Assembly (NCBI GenBank): GCA_022340665.1 | Contig: JAJDNM010000046.1 | Span: 1 to 49,269 of the forward strand | Length of the DNA: 49,269 bases | Direction: 5' to 3' | Source: Acidobacteriota bacterium | GTDB lineage: Bacteria; Acidobacteriota; Thermoanaerobaculia; Thermoanaerobaculales; Sulfomarinibacteraceae | Part shown: positions 1-9,673 of the stretch, piece after piece | Position numbering within the stretch: position 1 is the stretch's first letter | How the letters are laid out: each line of letters starts with the position of its first letter | Position numbers and translations under genes: made by a program | The notes under the pieces: model-generated | Database searches by the model: none | What the model was told of the DNA's origin: nothing | The model's input: the letters and a program-made list of their open reading frames with translations, nothing else

Positions 1-633
1 AACGGCGAGACCTACGATTCCGGGCCCGTGCCGGGAAGCTTCTTCAACTACCAGGAGTACAAGGAGGCGTCGTGGAACGTACCGAACGGGTACCTCGGGG
101 TTGATCAGACCCACAAGTTCCAGGCCTGGGTTGTTTGGGACGCCATCGCCACCTCGCACCACAACCTGTCGCTGAGCCTCCTGCAGACCTTCTTCTCCGG
201 ATCCCCGTACAGCGCCTCCGGGAGTGTTGATGTGGTCGATTACGTCGGCGATCCCGCTGACCTGGGCTATTACGGCTGGCCAGGGACTCCAAATTACTTC
301 TTCTCTGACCGTGGCGCCTTCCGGACGGATGACGTCACCCGCACCGATATCTCCCTCAACTACTCCTTTTTCATCAACATCGGCGGGAGCCAGCTCGAGA
401 TCTTCCTCCAGCCTGAGGTGGTCAACCTGTTCAACGAGCACGCCGTGGTCGATCCCAACAACACCACCCTGACCTACCGCAACGACTCCAGCCTCGAGTC
501 CTTCGATCCCTTCACCGAAACGCCCGTCGAGGGTGTCAACTGGCGCAAGGGCTCCTCGTGGGGTGAGGCGCAAAGTGAGGGTGATTATCAGCAGGCGCGG
601 ACAGTCCGCTTCTCGGTCGGCCTGCGCTTCTGA
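1..633 (+). CDS. TonB-dependent receptor, C-terminal part (5' end outside window)
   Basis: The reading frame is open from base 1, so this is the last 210 residues of a longer protein. The visible part alternates aromatic and hydrophobic residues as expected for outer-membrane beta strands (for example SLSLLQTFFSGSPYSASG and LEIFLQPEVVNLFNEHAV) and ends in ...VRFSVGLRF. A terminal Phe preceded by alternating hydrophobic residues is the usual beta-signal for outer-membrane insertion. The NLFN segment near the end is typical of the last strands of TonB-dependent receptors, including Oar-like receptors with an N-terminal carboxypeptidase regulatory domain. Substrate cannot be told from this fragment. 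A strong terminator follows, so the next gene is probably a separate unit. Family call is good; subtype is inference. Confidence 0.8.
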   Translation, partial: NGETYDSGPVPGSFFNYQEYKEASWNVPNGYLGVDQTHKFQAWVVWDAIATSHHNLSLSLLQTFFSGSPYSASGSVDVVDYVGDPADLGYYGWPGTPNYFFSDRGAFRTDDVTRTDISLNYSFFINIGGSQLEIFLQPEVVNLFNEHAVVDPNNTTLTYRNDSSLESFDPFTETPVEGVNWRKGSSWGEAQSEGDYQQARTVRFSVGLRF

Positions 634-655
634 CCTTCCATCGAATTATTTCTCC

Positions 656-690
656 GGCCCCGGTGCTGTGCGGCGCCGGGGCCTTTTTTT
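656..690 (+). terminator. Rho-independent terminator after the TonB-dependent receptor
   Basis: Perfect 8-bp stem GGCCCCGG (656-663) / CCGGGGCC (676-683) with a 12-nt loop, followed at once by seven T (684-690). It starts 23 bp after the receptor stop codon. Confidence 0.9.
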
Positions 691-753
691 GCCAGCGATC
701 GGTGGTGTGATTCTGTTACCATGACCGGGCATTTTCGGCCTGGAGGAGGTGTC

Positions 754-2025
754 ATGAGACTCGTTTCAAAAATTATGGTTGCGACCCTGGTGGTCGGGTC
801 ACTCGTTCTCATCGTGCCCGACACCGAGGCGCAAATGGCGCGCATTTCCGGCAAAGTCGTTGATCCGGAAGGAAATCCGATTCCCGGCGTGACCGTCACG
901 GTCACCACGCCGGACTCGGAGAAGTTCGAAGTAGTGAAGAAGACCAACAAGAAGGGCGCCTTGACGCTGTCCTTCGGCAACATAGAGTGGCGGTACGAGA
1001 TTCGCCTAGAGAAGGATGGCTACCAGACGAAGGTCGAGCAACCCCGGCTCACTGCCGGCGGTACGATCATGGCGCAGTGGATATTGGCGCCGAATTCCGC
1101 TGCTCAGGCCGAGGCGGACGCCGAGGCTACGGGCGGCGGAAGTGGCGGCGACAAGGTGGTACGGACATTCAACGAGGGTGTCGAAGCGCAGCGTCTCGGA
1201 GATCTCGACCTGGCGGAGCAGAAGTACCGCGCGGCCGCCGAAATGAAGCCCGAAATGGCTGCGCCGCACACCGCACTGGCAGCGGTAGCGGCCCTGCGCG
1301 AAGACTGGGCGACGTCGGCCGCCGAGGCCGAAGCTGCGATCGCCCTCGACCCGGAGGATGTCCGCGCGATGCAGATACGTTTCGACGCTTATCGAAACCT
1401 CGGCGACGAGGCCAAGGCGGATGAGGCCGCAGCGGCGCTACGCGAGGTGGGAAATCTCGATGCGGCCGCGAAACGGATCTTCAACGAGGGAGTCGATGCC
1501 TACACGGCCGGCGATGTCTCGACCGCGCAATCGAAGTTTCAACAGGTGATCGACCTCTCTCCGGAATTGGTGGCCGCTTACATCGCGCTGGCTCAGATCA
1601 GTCTGACCCAGGGCAGTCCGGCTGAAAGTCTGGCCATGGCGAAGTCCGCCCTCGAACTCGAGCCGGACGATGTTCGTGCCCTCCGGATCGGGTTCGACGC
1701 TGCGCGGCTTGCCGGGGACACCACCACCTCGGGGCAGATGCTCAGCCGTCTGGTCGAGCTCGATCCCGAGTGGGTGACGACGGTGGTCTACGACCACGCG
1801 GTTCAGCTCTTCGACAATAACCAGCTAGAGGCGGCTGTTTTCGAGTTGAACTACGTCCTGCAGGCCGACCCCGACATGGCTCGTGCGCATTTCATGCTCG
1901 GAGTGGCGCTCTACAACTCGGGCAACGTCGAGGAGGGTGGATCGCACCTGCGGAAATTCATCGAACTCGCGCCCGATGATCCGGACGTCGAGATCGCGAA
2001 GGGCCTGCTCAGCTATCAGCAATAG
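754..2025 (+). CDS. Secreted CarboxypepD_reg-like/TPR protein
   Basis: 423 residues. The ATG at 754 is preferred to the in-frame ATG at 721 because GGAGGAGG ends 4-5 bp upstream of it and the protein then begins with a clean signal peptide (MRLVSKIMVATLVVGSLVLIVPDTEA, cut after TEA). Residues about 30-100 resemble a carboxypeptidase-regulatory-like beta-sandwich (ISGKVVDPEGNPIPGVTVTV, then YEIRLEKDGYQ). A Gly/Ala-rich linker (about 115-133) leads into TPR-type helix pairs up to the C-terminus (FNEGVEAQRLGDLDLAEQKY, FNEGVDAYTAGDVSTAQSKF, AHFMLGVALYNSGNVEEG). It is probably periplasmic and used for protein contacts. The next gene, a sulfatase-fold/TPR lipoprotein, starts 29 bp downstream, so the two are likely co-transcribed. 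Exact role unknown. Confidence 0.8.
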   Translation: MRLVSKIMVATLVVGSLVLIVPDTEAQMARISGKVVDPEGNPIPGVTVTVTTPDSEKFEVVKKTNKKGALTLSFGNIEWRYEIRLEKDGYQTKVEQPRLTAGGTIMAQWILAPNSAAQAEADAEATGGGSGGDKVVRTFNEGVEAQRLGDLDLAEQKYRAAAEMKPEMAAPHTALAAVAALREDWATSAAEAEAAIALDPEDVRAMQIRFDAYRNLGDEAKADEAAAALREVGNLDAAAKRIFNEGVDAYTAGDVSTAQSKFQQVIDLSPELVAAYIALAQISLTQGSPAESLAMAKSALELEPDDVRALRIGFDAARLAGDTTTSGQMLSRLVELDPEWVTTVVYDHAVQLFDNNQLEAAVFELNYVLQADPDMARAHFMLGVALYNSGNVEEGGSHLRKFIELAPDDPDVEIAKGLLSYQQ

Positions 2026-2054
2026 GGCTTCAGGCAATCCGGAGGACCGCCGCC

Positions 2055-4457
2055 TTGCGAAGCAGTGCAACACGATGCATCACGGCATTAGTCGTGATAA
2101 TTCTGCCGATTATCGGCTGTTCGCGAAATGGTAACCCCGGGTTGAGGGTGGCCGGAAAAACCTCACTCGTCGTGATTTCGGTAGATACCCTGCGATCCGA
2201 TCATTTGCCTGCCTACGGCTATCGCGGTGTAGAAACTCCGGCGGTTGACACACTGCGCTCCGATGGGATCCTTTTCGAACGTGCCTACACCCACGTCCCT
2301 CTGACCCTGCCTGCCCACGTCTCGTTGCTGACCGGGACACTGCCGCCGACTCACGGGGTGCGGGATAATCTCGGCTACCCGCTGGATACAACCAACACCC
2401 CTCTCCTCCAAAGGACGCTGAAGGTGGCGGGCTATGCGACAGGCGCAGGCGTGTCAGCTTTCGTCCTCCGGCGGGCCACAGGGATCAGTGAAGGCTTCGA
2501 TTTCTACGACGACGGCATCGAGCTCATCCCGGATCCGAGCAAGCCGGGGATCCAGTCGGCCCAGCGCCCCGGAACCGAGACCCTCGAGGCGGTGCTGCCA
2601 TGGCTGCGATCGGTTGCCGACCGACCATTCTTCCTCTTTTTCCACATCTTCGAACCCCACACCCCTTATGACCCTCCTCCCAAGTTCGCGGTTCGCTATG
2701 AATCTCCCTACGACGGTGAGGTGGCGGCGGCAGATGCAGTGGTCGGCCAGTTGATCGATGAGCTGCGTGCACTCGGTGCGTACGACGAGACCTTGATCGT
2801 CTTTCTCTCCGATCACGGCGAAGGCCTCGGCGATCACGGCGAAGACGAGCACGGAGTGTTTCTCTATCGCTCGACGCTGCAAGTGCCGCTGATCCTCAAG
2901 ATGCCGGATTCGGAACGAGCCGGTGACACGATCAGCCACCCGGTGCAATTGATCGACCTGTATCCGACGCTGACCGGAATTCTCGGATTGCCGGACGATG
3001 CCCGGCTCGAGGGCGCTTCGCTGTTCTCCGAGGAGAGAGCTGGTCTTCCGCAACCTTCGATCTATGCCGAGACGCTCTACCCTCGCCTCCATTTCGGGTG
3101 GAGTGATCTCAAGGCACTCGTCGTCGGCAGCCACCATTTCATTGACGCGCCGCGGCCGGAGCTCTATGACCTCCTCTCGGATCCTGACGAAAGGCTGAAC
3201 CTCGTGCAATCGAAGCCCGAAATGGTGGCGGATCTCCGGGCAACGATGAGCGCTTATGACCGGGAGGTGGCAGCGCCCCAGTCGACCGACGCCCAGACTC
3301 AACGACGGCTCCAGGCGCTCGGGTATATCGGCGAAACGACGCTGATCACCGACAACGAAACGCTCCCAGACCCGAAAGACCGGATCACTGTACTCGCGGA
3401 AATTCGTCACGCGCACCGCCTCTTCGCTGATGGGAACCTCGTGTCGGCGGTGCCGGCGTTTCGTCGTATCGTCGACAGAGAGCCGGGAATCGAGGACGCG
3501 TGGGAATATCTCGCGCTTGCACAACTCGGTCAGGGCCTTGCAGAAGACGCGGCAGCGACCTATCGCGACGCTCTCGACAAGGTGCCGTACTCGAAGAGAC
3601 TGTCGTTGAGTGCGGCGGCACTTTTCTACCGCCTAGGTCGTGTCGACGAGGCGGCAGCTCTCGCCCGACATTCCCTGTCGTATGACCCCTCGGCCGCCCA
3701 CTCGCTGCTCGCCCAGATCGCGCTGTTGCACGGTGATCTCGATCAAGCCGAGAGCGAAGCACGCGCCGCCCTAGCGGTTCCCGGGGATCGGCGTCCAGAA
3801 TCACGACTCGTCATGGCCGACATTCTAATTGCACAGGGCGAGCCGCGAGAGGCTGCAGATTTCCTCTCACAAGCGTTGCACGAGGGGATCAAAAGTGACT
3901 CGCTGTGCTCGAAGCTCGCCATGGTCTATTTGAGGCTCGGTGAGCCTGACCGAGCGGAACAGGTCCTCAGAGGATTCGAGGATTCGAATGACCCGGGAAT
4001 ACTGCTGGCGATCGGCAAGGCGGCGATGTCGCGCCGGAACTGGAGCGAGGCGCGGCTGTGGGTGGAGCGCGCCCTCCTCGAGGCGCCGAACGACGCGGTG
4101 TTGAAGCTCAACCTCGGCATCATCGCCATGGCCCAGGGGCAGCTGCCCGAGGCAAAGACATGCCTTGAAGAGTCGGTTGCCGGCAGACCCGCCTCTTTTG
4201 ATGCCTGGAACGCGCTGGGCTCGGTCAACGCGCGCCTCGGCGATTACGATCAGGCGATTGCGGCCTGGGAGCGCGCACAGGAGCTCGATCCCGAGGTCCT
4301 CGATGTGCTGTACAACCTCGGCGTCGCCCACGCCCAAGCCGGTCGGCCCTTGCAGGCAAACAGTTTTCTCGACGACTACGTCGCCCGTGCACAGCCGGGA
4401 TCGCAGCGTGATCGCGCGATCGCCCTGGCGCAGCAGCTCCGCAGCCAAGCCCGATAG
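2055..4457 (+). CDS. Sulfatase-fold (alkaline phosphatase superfamily) lipoprotein with TPR tail, copy 1
   Basis: 800 residues. TTG start at 2055 is supported by GGAGGA at 2041-2046. Residues 1-22 form a lipoprotein signal ending in LPIIGC, so Cys22 is the likely lipidated residue. The sulfatase-fold domain spans about 36-430: metal-site Asp in VISVDTLRSDHL (D44), the nucleophile region VPLTLPAHVSLLTG, FEPHTPYDPP, and the second metal site SDHGEGLGDHGE (D253, H254). The position that is Cys or Ser in formylglycine sulfatases is Thr84, so classical sulfatase activity is doubtful; Thr is the nucleophile in phospho-transferring relatives such as LtaS. From about 450 onward there are TPR repeats (AWEYLALAQLGQGLAEDAAATYRDAL and others). 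It converges on copy 2 with 28 bp between stops. Substrate unknown. Confidence 0.85.
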   Translation: MRSSATRCITALVVIILPIIGCSRNGNPGLRVAGKTSLVVISVDTLRSDHLPAYGYRGVETPAVDTLRSDGILFERAYTHVPLTLPAHVSLLTGTLPPTHGVRDNLGYPLDTTNTPLLQRTLKVAGYATGAGVSAFVLRRATGISEGFDFYDDGIELIPDPSKPGIQSAQRPGTETLEAVLPWLRSVADRPFFLFFHIFEPHTPYDPPPKFAVRYESPYDGEVAAADAVVGQLIDELRALGAYDETLIVFLSDHGEGLGDHGEDEHGVFLYRSTLQVPLILKMPDSERAGDTISHPVQLIDLYPTLTGILGLPDDARLEGASLFSEERAGLPQPSIYAETLYPRLHFGWSDLKALVVGSHHFIDAPRPELYDLLSDPDERLNLVQSKPEMVADLRATMSAYDREVAAPQSTDAQTQRRLQALGYIGETTLITDNETLPDPKDRITVLAEIRHAHRLFADGNLVSAVPAFRRIVDREPGIEDAWEYLALAQLGQGLAEDAAATYRDALDKVPYSKRLSLSAAALFYRLGRVDEAAALARHSLSYDPSAAHSLLAQIALLHGDLDQAESEARAALAVPGDRRPESRLVMADILIAQGEPREAADFLSQALHEGIKSDSLCSKLAMVYLRLGEPDRAEQVLRGFEDSNDPGILLAIGKAAMSRRNWSEARLWVERALLEAPNDAVLKLNLGIIAMAQGQLPEAKTCLEESVAGRPASFDAWNALGSVNARLGDYDQAIAAWERAQELDPEVLDVLYNLGVAHAQAGRPLQANSFLDDYVARAQPGSQRDRAIALAQQLRSQAR

Positions 4458-4485
4458 CACCATGAATTCCGGGGGCTGACGCAGG

Positions 4486-7260
4486 TCATTGGAGCTGGTC
4501 AAGGACGATGCGTGCCTGCCGCGCCCTCGGATGATTGGGGTCGGCGGCGATCGTCGCCCGCAGATGTACTTTCGCCTGCTCGGGATCTCCGAGGGGACCG
4601 GCGTAGAGGATGCCGAGCTCGAAGTGTGCGCCGGCGTGCTTCGGATTTCGAGCCAACACCTCCCGTTGGACCGACGCCGCTTCTTCATAACGGGCGTTCT
4701 TGCGGTAATAAATCCCGAGGTTGAAGAGAGCTCGCCAATCTCTGCTGTCGATCTCGGCGGAGCGACGATAAGCACTCTCCGCCTCGTTTCCGCGACCGAG
4801 CTCCTCGAGCGCGATGGCGAGACTGTTCCATGCTCCAGCGGACCTCGGCTCCTTATCGATAGCGGACCGTGCGAAACGCTCGGCCTCCGCCCACGATTGG
4901 AGTTGGATCGCGAGCGTTGCCAGGTTGAGCCACGCACGCCCGAACTCGGGGTGGTCCCGGATCAACTCGCGCCAGATAGCTTCCGCTTCGTGCGGTCGTC
5001 CGAGCTGCAACAGAGCTACCGCCGTCGAGTTGCGGGTACCAACGGAGAGGGGTGGCGCATCCGCCGCGAGCTGGAACTGTTGCCTTGCTTCCTGATTACG
5101 ACCCTGCGTGGCCAACAGCTCGCCGAGAGCGACATGCAGATCGGCCCGCACTACCGGGTTCGAGTCAATTGCAGCATGGAGGGCCGACTCGGCTTCTGGA
5201 TCGGAGCGTTCTGCAAGCAGTAGGGCGAGGCGGGTCATGATTTCTGAGCGAGTGGCGCCATTGTCGATCGCTTCGCGATAGACCGCGATCGCTGCAGAGG
5301 TCCGTCCAGTTCGAGCGTAGGTCGTGCCGAGCAGCAGCCAGGCCTCTGTGAATTTCGGGTTCCGGTTGAGGATTTCCCGCAGCCGCTTTTCCGCGGCCTC
5401 GAGGTTCCCCTCCGCGACCTCGACGATCTCCGCGTAGCGAAACTCGACCCAGCTGTTATCGGGATACTCCGCCAGCAGCCGTTCGAGCTCTGCTGACGCC
5501 TCTGCGGTTCTACCAAGGGCGGCGAGGTAGCGAGTTCGGTCCAGGCGCGCCTCCACGAAGCGCTCATCGAGCTCGAGGGCGCGATCGATGATCTCGAGCG
5601 CTCGTAGGTATCGGCCGCGTTGGAACTCGACATCCGCCTCGACCATTGCGGCCTGGGCGCTCCAAGGCGCCACGGCGCTGGCTTTCGCGGCCACCTCGGC
5701 GGCCTCGTCGAGGCGCCCCAGCAGGGCGAATCCGCGACTCAGATCTTGCAGCGCGGCGAGGTTCTCGGGATCTATGGTGAGAGCGCCTTGCGCACGGCTG
5801 ACGGCCTCTCGAGGTTGGCCGGACACCAACAGCTCGCGGACTCTCTGCAACTCATCGTGAACCGGCATCAGCTCGACGGGGTTGCCGCGACCCTCACCCT
5901 CCGGGCGCCCTGGATCGCCGGCGGAGTATCCGAGAGCTCGGAGCATTTCAGCAGTCTCAAGGTCGACACTGACTGTGCTGCCGGTATCGTCGCGCCGCTC
6001 TGTCCAGGCTTCGGCCTCGGCGGCCAATCGTTGGACGTCACGGCTGCGCTCGGCGGCCAGATTGGACAATTCCGCGGGATCTCGCTCGAGGTCGTAAAGT
6101 TCCGGAACCGGCGCGTCGATAAACTTGACGGCGCCCTCGCGCACGCTTCGAAGAGGCGACCATCCGTAGGCGAAAAACGGCACCTCGGTCTCGGCAAAGA
6201 GGAGCCGCCGACGTGACAGATCGTGGCCTCGGAACAGCGGCACCAGGCTTTGCCCGTCGAGTGCCTCGAGCTTTGATTTCGTGTCAAGGGCCGCCAGCTC
6301 GACGATTGTCGGCACCATGTCGACCTGGCTGATCGGTGACTCTATGTGAAGACCACCGGGTAAGCCCGGAATTCGTAGGATCCAAGGCACGCGGATCGTC
6401 GATTCGTAGACCAAGAGGCCGTGGGTCTTTTCGCCGTGCTCGCCAAGGCTCTCGCCGTGGTCGCCGATCGCCATCACGATGACGTCGTCGGTCATGGCTC
6501 GGGGGTGTTGTAGCAGACGGGCGATCTGCGAGTCCGTGTAGGCGATCTCACCGTCGTAGCCCCGGTTCGGGTATCGTTCGGCCCACGGCGAGGGCGGCGA
6601 GTATGGGATGTGTGGGTCGTAATAGTGGACCCATAGAAAGAACGACTCGTTGCTGCCGAGTGTATCGAGCCAGGCGAGGGCGCGATCCGTCGTCGCCCCG
6701 GCCGGGCGCTCGACTGTCATCCGCCGTTCATCGCCGGCGACCGCGGATCGGATTTCGTCGTCGTACACCCCGAATCCCTGATCGAGGCCGTAGCGAGCCT
6801 CCAATATGACGGTCGACACGAAGGCGGCAGTTCGATAGCCGGCCTCGGAGAGCCACTCGGCAAGCGTTGGAATCTCTTCAGGCAGATAATGCGTGGAGTT
6901 GTTACGGACGCCGTGGTGTGGGGGATACAGGCCGGTGAGCAGCGAAGCGTGAGCCGGCGCCGTCACCGGAGAGGTCGCCATTGCGTGCTCGAAGACGACC
7001 CCTTCCGCAGCGAGCCGTGAAAGCGCAGGAGTTTCAACGTCTTCTACTCCATACGGTTCGAGATGGTCCGCCCGGGTCGTGTCGAGCGTAATGAGCAGTA
7101 CAGAGGGGCGATTCGTGGCGTCGAAATCAAGAGCGAGCTCCGGCCGCTCGGCATCACGAGGCGAACACGCCACCCAACAGATGAGGTACAGCACGGCCGC
7201 CGCCGCCACCCATGGCCGTCGCCTTCGTCTCCTACGAGCGGACTCCGGAAATGAATACAT
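4486..7260 (-). CDS. Sulfatase-fold lipoprotein with TPR tail, copy 2
   Basis: 924 residues, the longest of the three paralogues. The N-terminus has a run of seven Arg and a hydrophobic stretch ending in CWVAC, so it is probably a lipoprotein (Cys32), though the lipobox is not ideal. Sulfatase-fold domain about 52-430: LLITLDTTRADHLEPYG, SPVTAPAHASLLTG with Thr100 at the usual Cys/Ser nucleophile position, YDPHIPYSPP, and GDHGESLGEHGE. A long series of TPR units fills roughly 470-915 (AWLLLGTTYARTGRTSAAI, AWNSLAIALEELGRGNEA). Its start follows the stop of copy 3 by only 3 bp on the same strand, so it is the last gene of an operon with the POT transporter, the DUF2231 protein and copy 3. Function as enzyme is inferred from the fold only. 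Confidence 0.85.
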   Translation of the reverse strand: MYSFPESARRRRRRRPWVAAAAVLYLICWVACSPRDAERPELALDFDATNRPSVLLITLDTTRADHLEPYGVEDVETPALSRLAAEGVVFEHAMATSPVTAPAHASLLTGLYPPHHGVRNNSTHYLPEEIPTLAEWLSEAGYRTAAFVSTVILEARYGLDQGFGVYDDEIRSAVAGDERRMTVERPAGATTDRALAWLDTLGSNESFFLWVHYYDPHIPYSPPSPWAERYPNRGYDGEIAYTDSQIARLLQHPRAMTDDVIVMAIGDHGESLGEHGEKTHGLLVYESTIRVPWILRIPGLPGGLHIESPISQVDMVPTIVELAALDTKSKLEALDGQSLVPLFRGHDLSRRRLLFAETEVPFFAYGWSPLRSVREGAVKFIDAPVPELYDLERDPAELSNLAAERSRDVQRLAAEAEAWTERRDDTGSTVSVDLETAEMLRALGYSAGDPGRPEGEGRGNPVELMPVHDELQRVRELLVSGQPREAVSRAQGALTIDPENLAALQDLSRGFALLGRLDEAAEVAAKASAVAPWSAQAAMVEADVEFQRGRYLRALEIIDRALELDERFVEARLDRTRYLAALGRTAEASAELERLLAEYPDNSWVEFRYAEIVEVAEGNLEAAEKRLREILNRNPKFTEAWLLLGTTYARTGRTSAAIAVYREAIDNGATRSEIMTRLALLLAERSDPEAESALHAAIDSNPVVRADLHVALGELLATQGRNQEARQQFQLAADAPPLSVGTRNSTAVALLQLGRPHEAEAIWRELIRDHPEFGRAWLNLATLAIQLQSWAEAERFARSAIDKEPRSAGAWNSLAIALEELGRGNEAESAYRRSAEIDSRDWRALFNLGIYYRKNARYEEAASVQREVLARNPKHAGAHFELGILYAGPLGDPEQAKVHLRATIAADPNHPRARQARIVLDQLQ

Positions 7261-7263
7261 AGT

Positions 7264-9588
7264 CTACCCACCCTGGCCCTTGGCGGCGTCGGCGGCGAGG
7301 CGAGCATACTCGGATGCTCGCTCACCGTCACCGAGTCGATTGTGGAGGTTGGCGAGTAGAACGTAAGCCATCTGCAGCTCCTGGCCCTTTGGTCCCTGCT
7401 GCAAACCGAGCTCGGCGAGTTCGACTGCCTCTTCATAGCGTTCTCCGCGCTGAAGAAATGTCAGCGCGAGCACCAAATATGGGCCGGGCGACTTCGGGTT
7501 TTCCTGGATCGCATCGCGAAGTACCCGCTCCTGCTCAGCCGAGCGGCCGAGTCGGCCTTCGAGGCGGCTCAAGGCGATCGCCGCCGGAAGGCTGTTCGGT
7601 GAGGAGCTGAGCTCTTTTCGATAGGCTTGCGCAGCTTCCTCGAAACGATTCTGACGCTCCAGAAGCTGGCCCCTCACCAGGCTCGCTTCGGCGACTCGTG
7701 GGTCGAGTCGCAACGCCGTGTCCACTTCAACGCCGGCCGAGACGAGGTCGCCCCGACGCAGGGCGAGCGAGGCCAGTCGGACGTGGGAGGGTGCCGATCG
7801 CGGGTCGAGGGTCAGGACCCTTCGAAACATCGCTTCCGATTCGGCAAAACGGCCGCTGGCCTCCAACATTCTAGCGAGGGCGAAGACGATGTACGGGTCC
7901 TCGGGGTGCTTCTCCCGCGCGGCCGTCAGCAGTTGTTCTGCTTGCGTGAACTGGTGACTCGATATCAGCGCATTCGCGAGCTTTGACACGAGGGAGGGAT
8001 CGAGGGGTCTCTCGGCGTGTGCACGGCGCAGGGCTGAGAGGGACTCGGCCAATCTGCCCTGACGCCGGTAGAGCCTTCCGAGCTCCACCCAGGCGTCGAC
8101 GAGCGAGTCGTCGACGCCGAGAATCTCGAGGAGCTTCTGCTCCCCCTCGGCGTCGTCACCAGCGGAGACTGCGCTGCTCGCCTCCATGAGGCTGTTATAC
8201 AACCACAGCATGCTTCGTGGGCTCGGGAGGTCCTCGGTGGACTGTTCGTCACCAGGCTCTATCTTGCCCGCCACGTATCCGAGCGCCGCCAGCTTGGCGA
8301 TGGTCTCGGCGTCAGGCGCGCTCGAGGCGTCCAGCGCTCCCTGTCCGAGACCGACAGTCAGCGCCTCCAGCTCGCGAGCCATACGCTCTGCGACATCGGA
8401 GTGGACGTCGAAGAGGTTGTGTTCCTGCAAGGGATCGCGCTCGAGGTTATACAGCTCCGGATCCGATGATTGGATGAGTTGAAAACGTCGATCCTGAAGC
8501 GCCGTCAGCGGACTCCAGCCGAAGTGGAGCTTCGGGTAACGGGTTTCGGCATACGCCGGTTTTTCCTCGAACACACCGCCGCCGCCAATCAGCGGCCATA
8601 GGCTCTGACCCTGGACGCTCTCGGGGAGCGGGAAGCCCACTGCGTCGGCGACCGTGGGCAGGATGTCGACCAGCGACACCACCTCTGGTCTCCTGACGCC
8701 GCCCGACCTCATCGACGGGTGGACGATGACCAGAGGAACTCGGGTGGTGGTCTGGTAGAGAAGCAGCCCATGGTCGAACTCCCCATGGTCGCCGAGTCCC
8801 TCACCGTGGTCTCCGGCAAAAACGATCAGGGTCCGAGCAGCGAGTTTCGACGATTCAAGAAACGCCCGAAGACGCCCGAGCTGCGAATCGGCGAAGGCCA
8901 CCTCGCCCAAATAGGGATCGCCGGCATATTCCCTCGCGAACTCCGGCGGAGGGTCGTACGGGAGGTGGGGATCGTAGAGATGGACCCAGGCGAAGAACGG
9001 TTGCTCCGAGTCTGTGCGGAGCCACTCGATCGCGTCGTCCACGACTTCATTAGCGGGCCGTTGGATCTGCGCGAAAGAGACCAACGCGGGATCGTATCCA
9101 CCCGTGGGTTCGGTGTAGCTGGCGAAGCCCTGATCGAGACCCCACCGTGAGGAGAGAACGAAGGCACCGACGAAGGCACCGGTGCGGTAGCCCGCGGTGT
9201 GCGCGAGCTCCGCCATCGTCGTCAGCTCTTCCGGAACTACGTAGTTGCCGTTGTCGCGAACACCGTGCCAGACGGGATATGTGCCGGTAAAGAGCGAGGT
9301 GTGCGACGGGAGTGTCAGCGGTGTCGGCGCGACGCAGCTTTCGAAGAGGACGCCCTTTTCGGCGAGTTCGTCGATGAAATCGGTTCGGACGCGCGTGTTT
9401 CCGTAGGCTCCGAGTCGGTCCGCCCGGATTGTGTCGAGGGTAATCACGAGCAGGTTGAGGCTTCGATCACGAGCTGTCAAGGGTTCCTTATTGGTGCACG
9501 CAACAAAACCGATAGTAGTGACGATTGCGATCCACACGCAGAGTAGTCTTGGTTTCGCGAAACGGCGCTCAGGATTCAGAGCGTTCAT
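7264..9588 (-). CDS. Sulfatase-fold lipoprotein with TPR tail, copy 3
   Basis: 774 residues from the ATG at 9588; an in-frame TTG at 9720 would add 44 residues without signal character and overlap the upstream gene. The N-terminus has a hydrophobic stretch ending in TIGFVAC, so Cys31 is a plausible lipidation site. Sulfatase-fold domain: LLVITLDTIRADRLGAYG, TPLTLPSHTSLFTG with Thr92 in place of the formylglycine Cys/Ser, YDPHLPYDPP, and GDHGEGLGDHGEFDHG. TPR units follow from about residue 420 to the end (AWVELGRLYRRQGRLAES, AYVLLANLHNRLGDGERA). The upstream DUF2231 gene ends 85 bp before it and copy 2 begins 3 bp after it. Copies 1-3 share order of motifs and TPR tails, so they look like an expanded local family. 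Substrate unknown. Confidence 0.85.
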   Translation of the reverse strand: MNALNPERRFAKPRLLCVWIAIVTTIGFVACTNKEPLTARDRSLNLLVITLDTIRADRLGAYGNTRVRTDFIDELAEKGVLFESCVAPTPLTLPSHTSLFTGTYPVWHGVRDNGNYVVPEELTTMAELAHTAGYRTGAFVGAFVLSSRWGLDQGFASYTEPTGGYDPALVSFAQIQRPANEVVDDAIEWLRTDSEQPFFAWVHLYDPHLPYDPPPEFAREYAGDPYLGEVAFADSQLGRLRAFLESSKLAARTLIVFAGDHGEGLGDHGEFDHGLLLYQTTTRVPLVIVHPSMRSGGVRRPEVVSLVDILPTVADAVGFPLPESVQGQSLWPLIGGGGVFEEKPAYAETRYPKLHFGWSPLTALQDRRFQLIQSSDPELYNLERDPLQEHNLFDVHSDVAERMARELEALTVGLGQGALDASSAPDAETIAKLAALGYVAGKIEPGDEQSTEDLPSPRSMLWLYNSLMEASSAVSAGDDAEGEQKLLEILGVDDSLVDAWVELGRLYRRQGRLAESLSALRRAHAERPLDPSLVSKLANALISSHQFTQAEQLLTAAREKHPEDPYIVFALARMLEASGRFAESEAMFRRVLTLDPRSAPSHVRLASLALRRGDLVSAGVEVDTALRLDPRVAEASLVRGQLLERQNRFEEAAQAYRKELSSSPNSLPAAIALSRLEGRLGRSAEQERVLRDAIQENPKSPGPYLVLALTFLQRGERYEEAVELAELGLQQGPKGQELQMAYVLLANLHNRLGDGERASEYARLAADAAKGQGG

Positions 9589-9673
9589 CGCTGATGATGA
9601 TAATAGATCGATGAAGATAGATCTCGATCGTCGCTGCGGTGCCTGTGTGTCGTGCTGTTTTTCGGCTGCGCTG

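Noticed and set aside
2454-3524. Long open frame antisense to the first sulfatase-fold gene
   Set aside because: It is a shadow of a high-GC gene: no ribosome site, no recognisable domain, Arg/Glu-rich composition expected from the opposite strand.
2055-4457. Annotation as a formylglycine-dependent sulfatase
   Set aside because: The nucleophile position is Thr, not Cys or Ser, in this and both paralogues.
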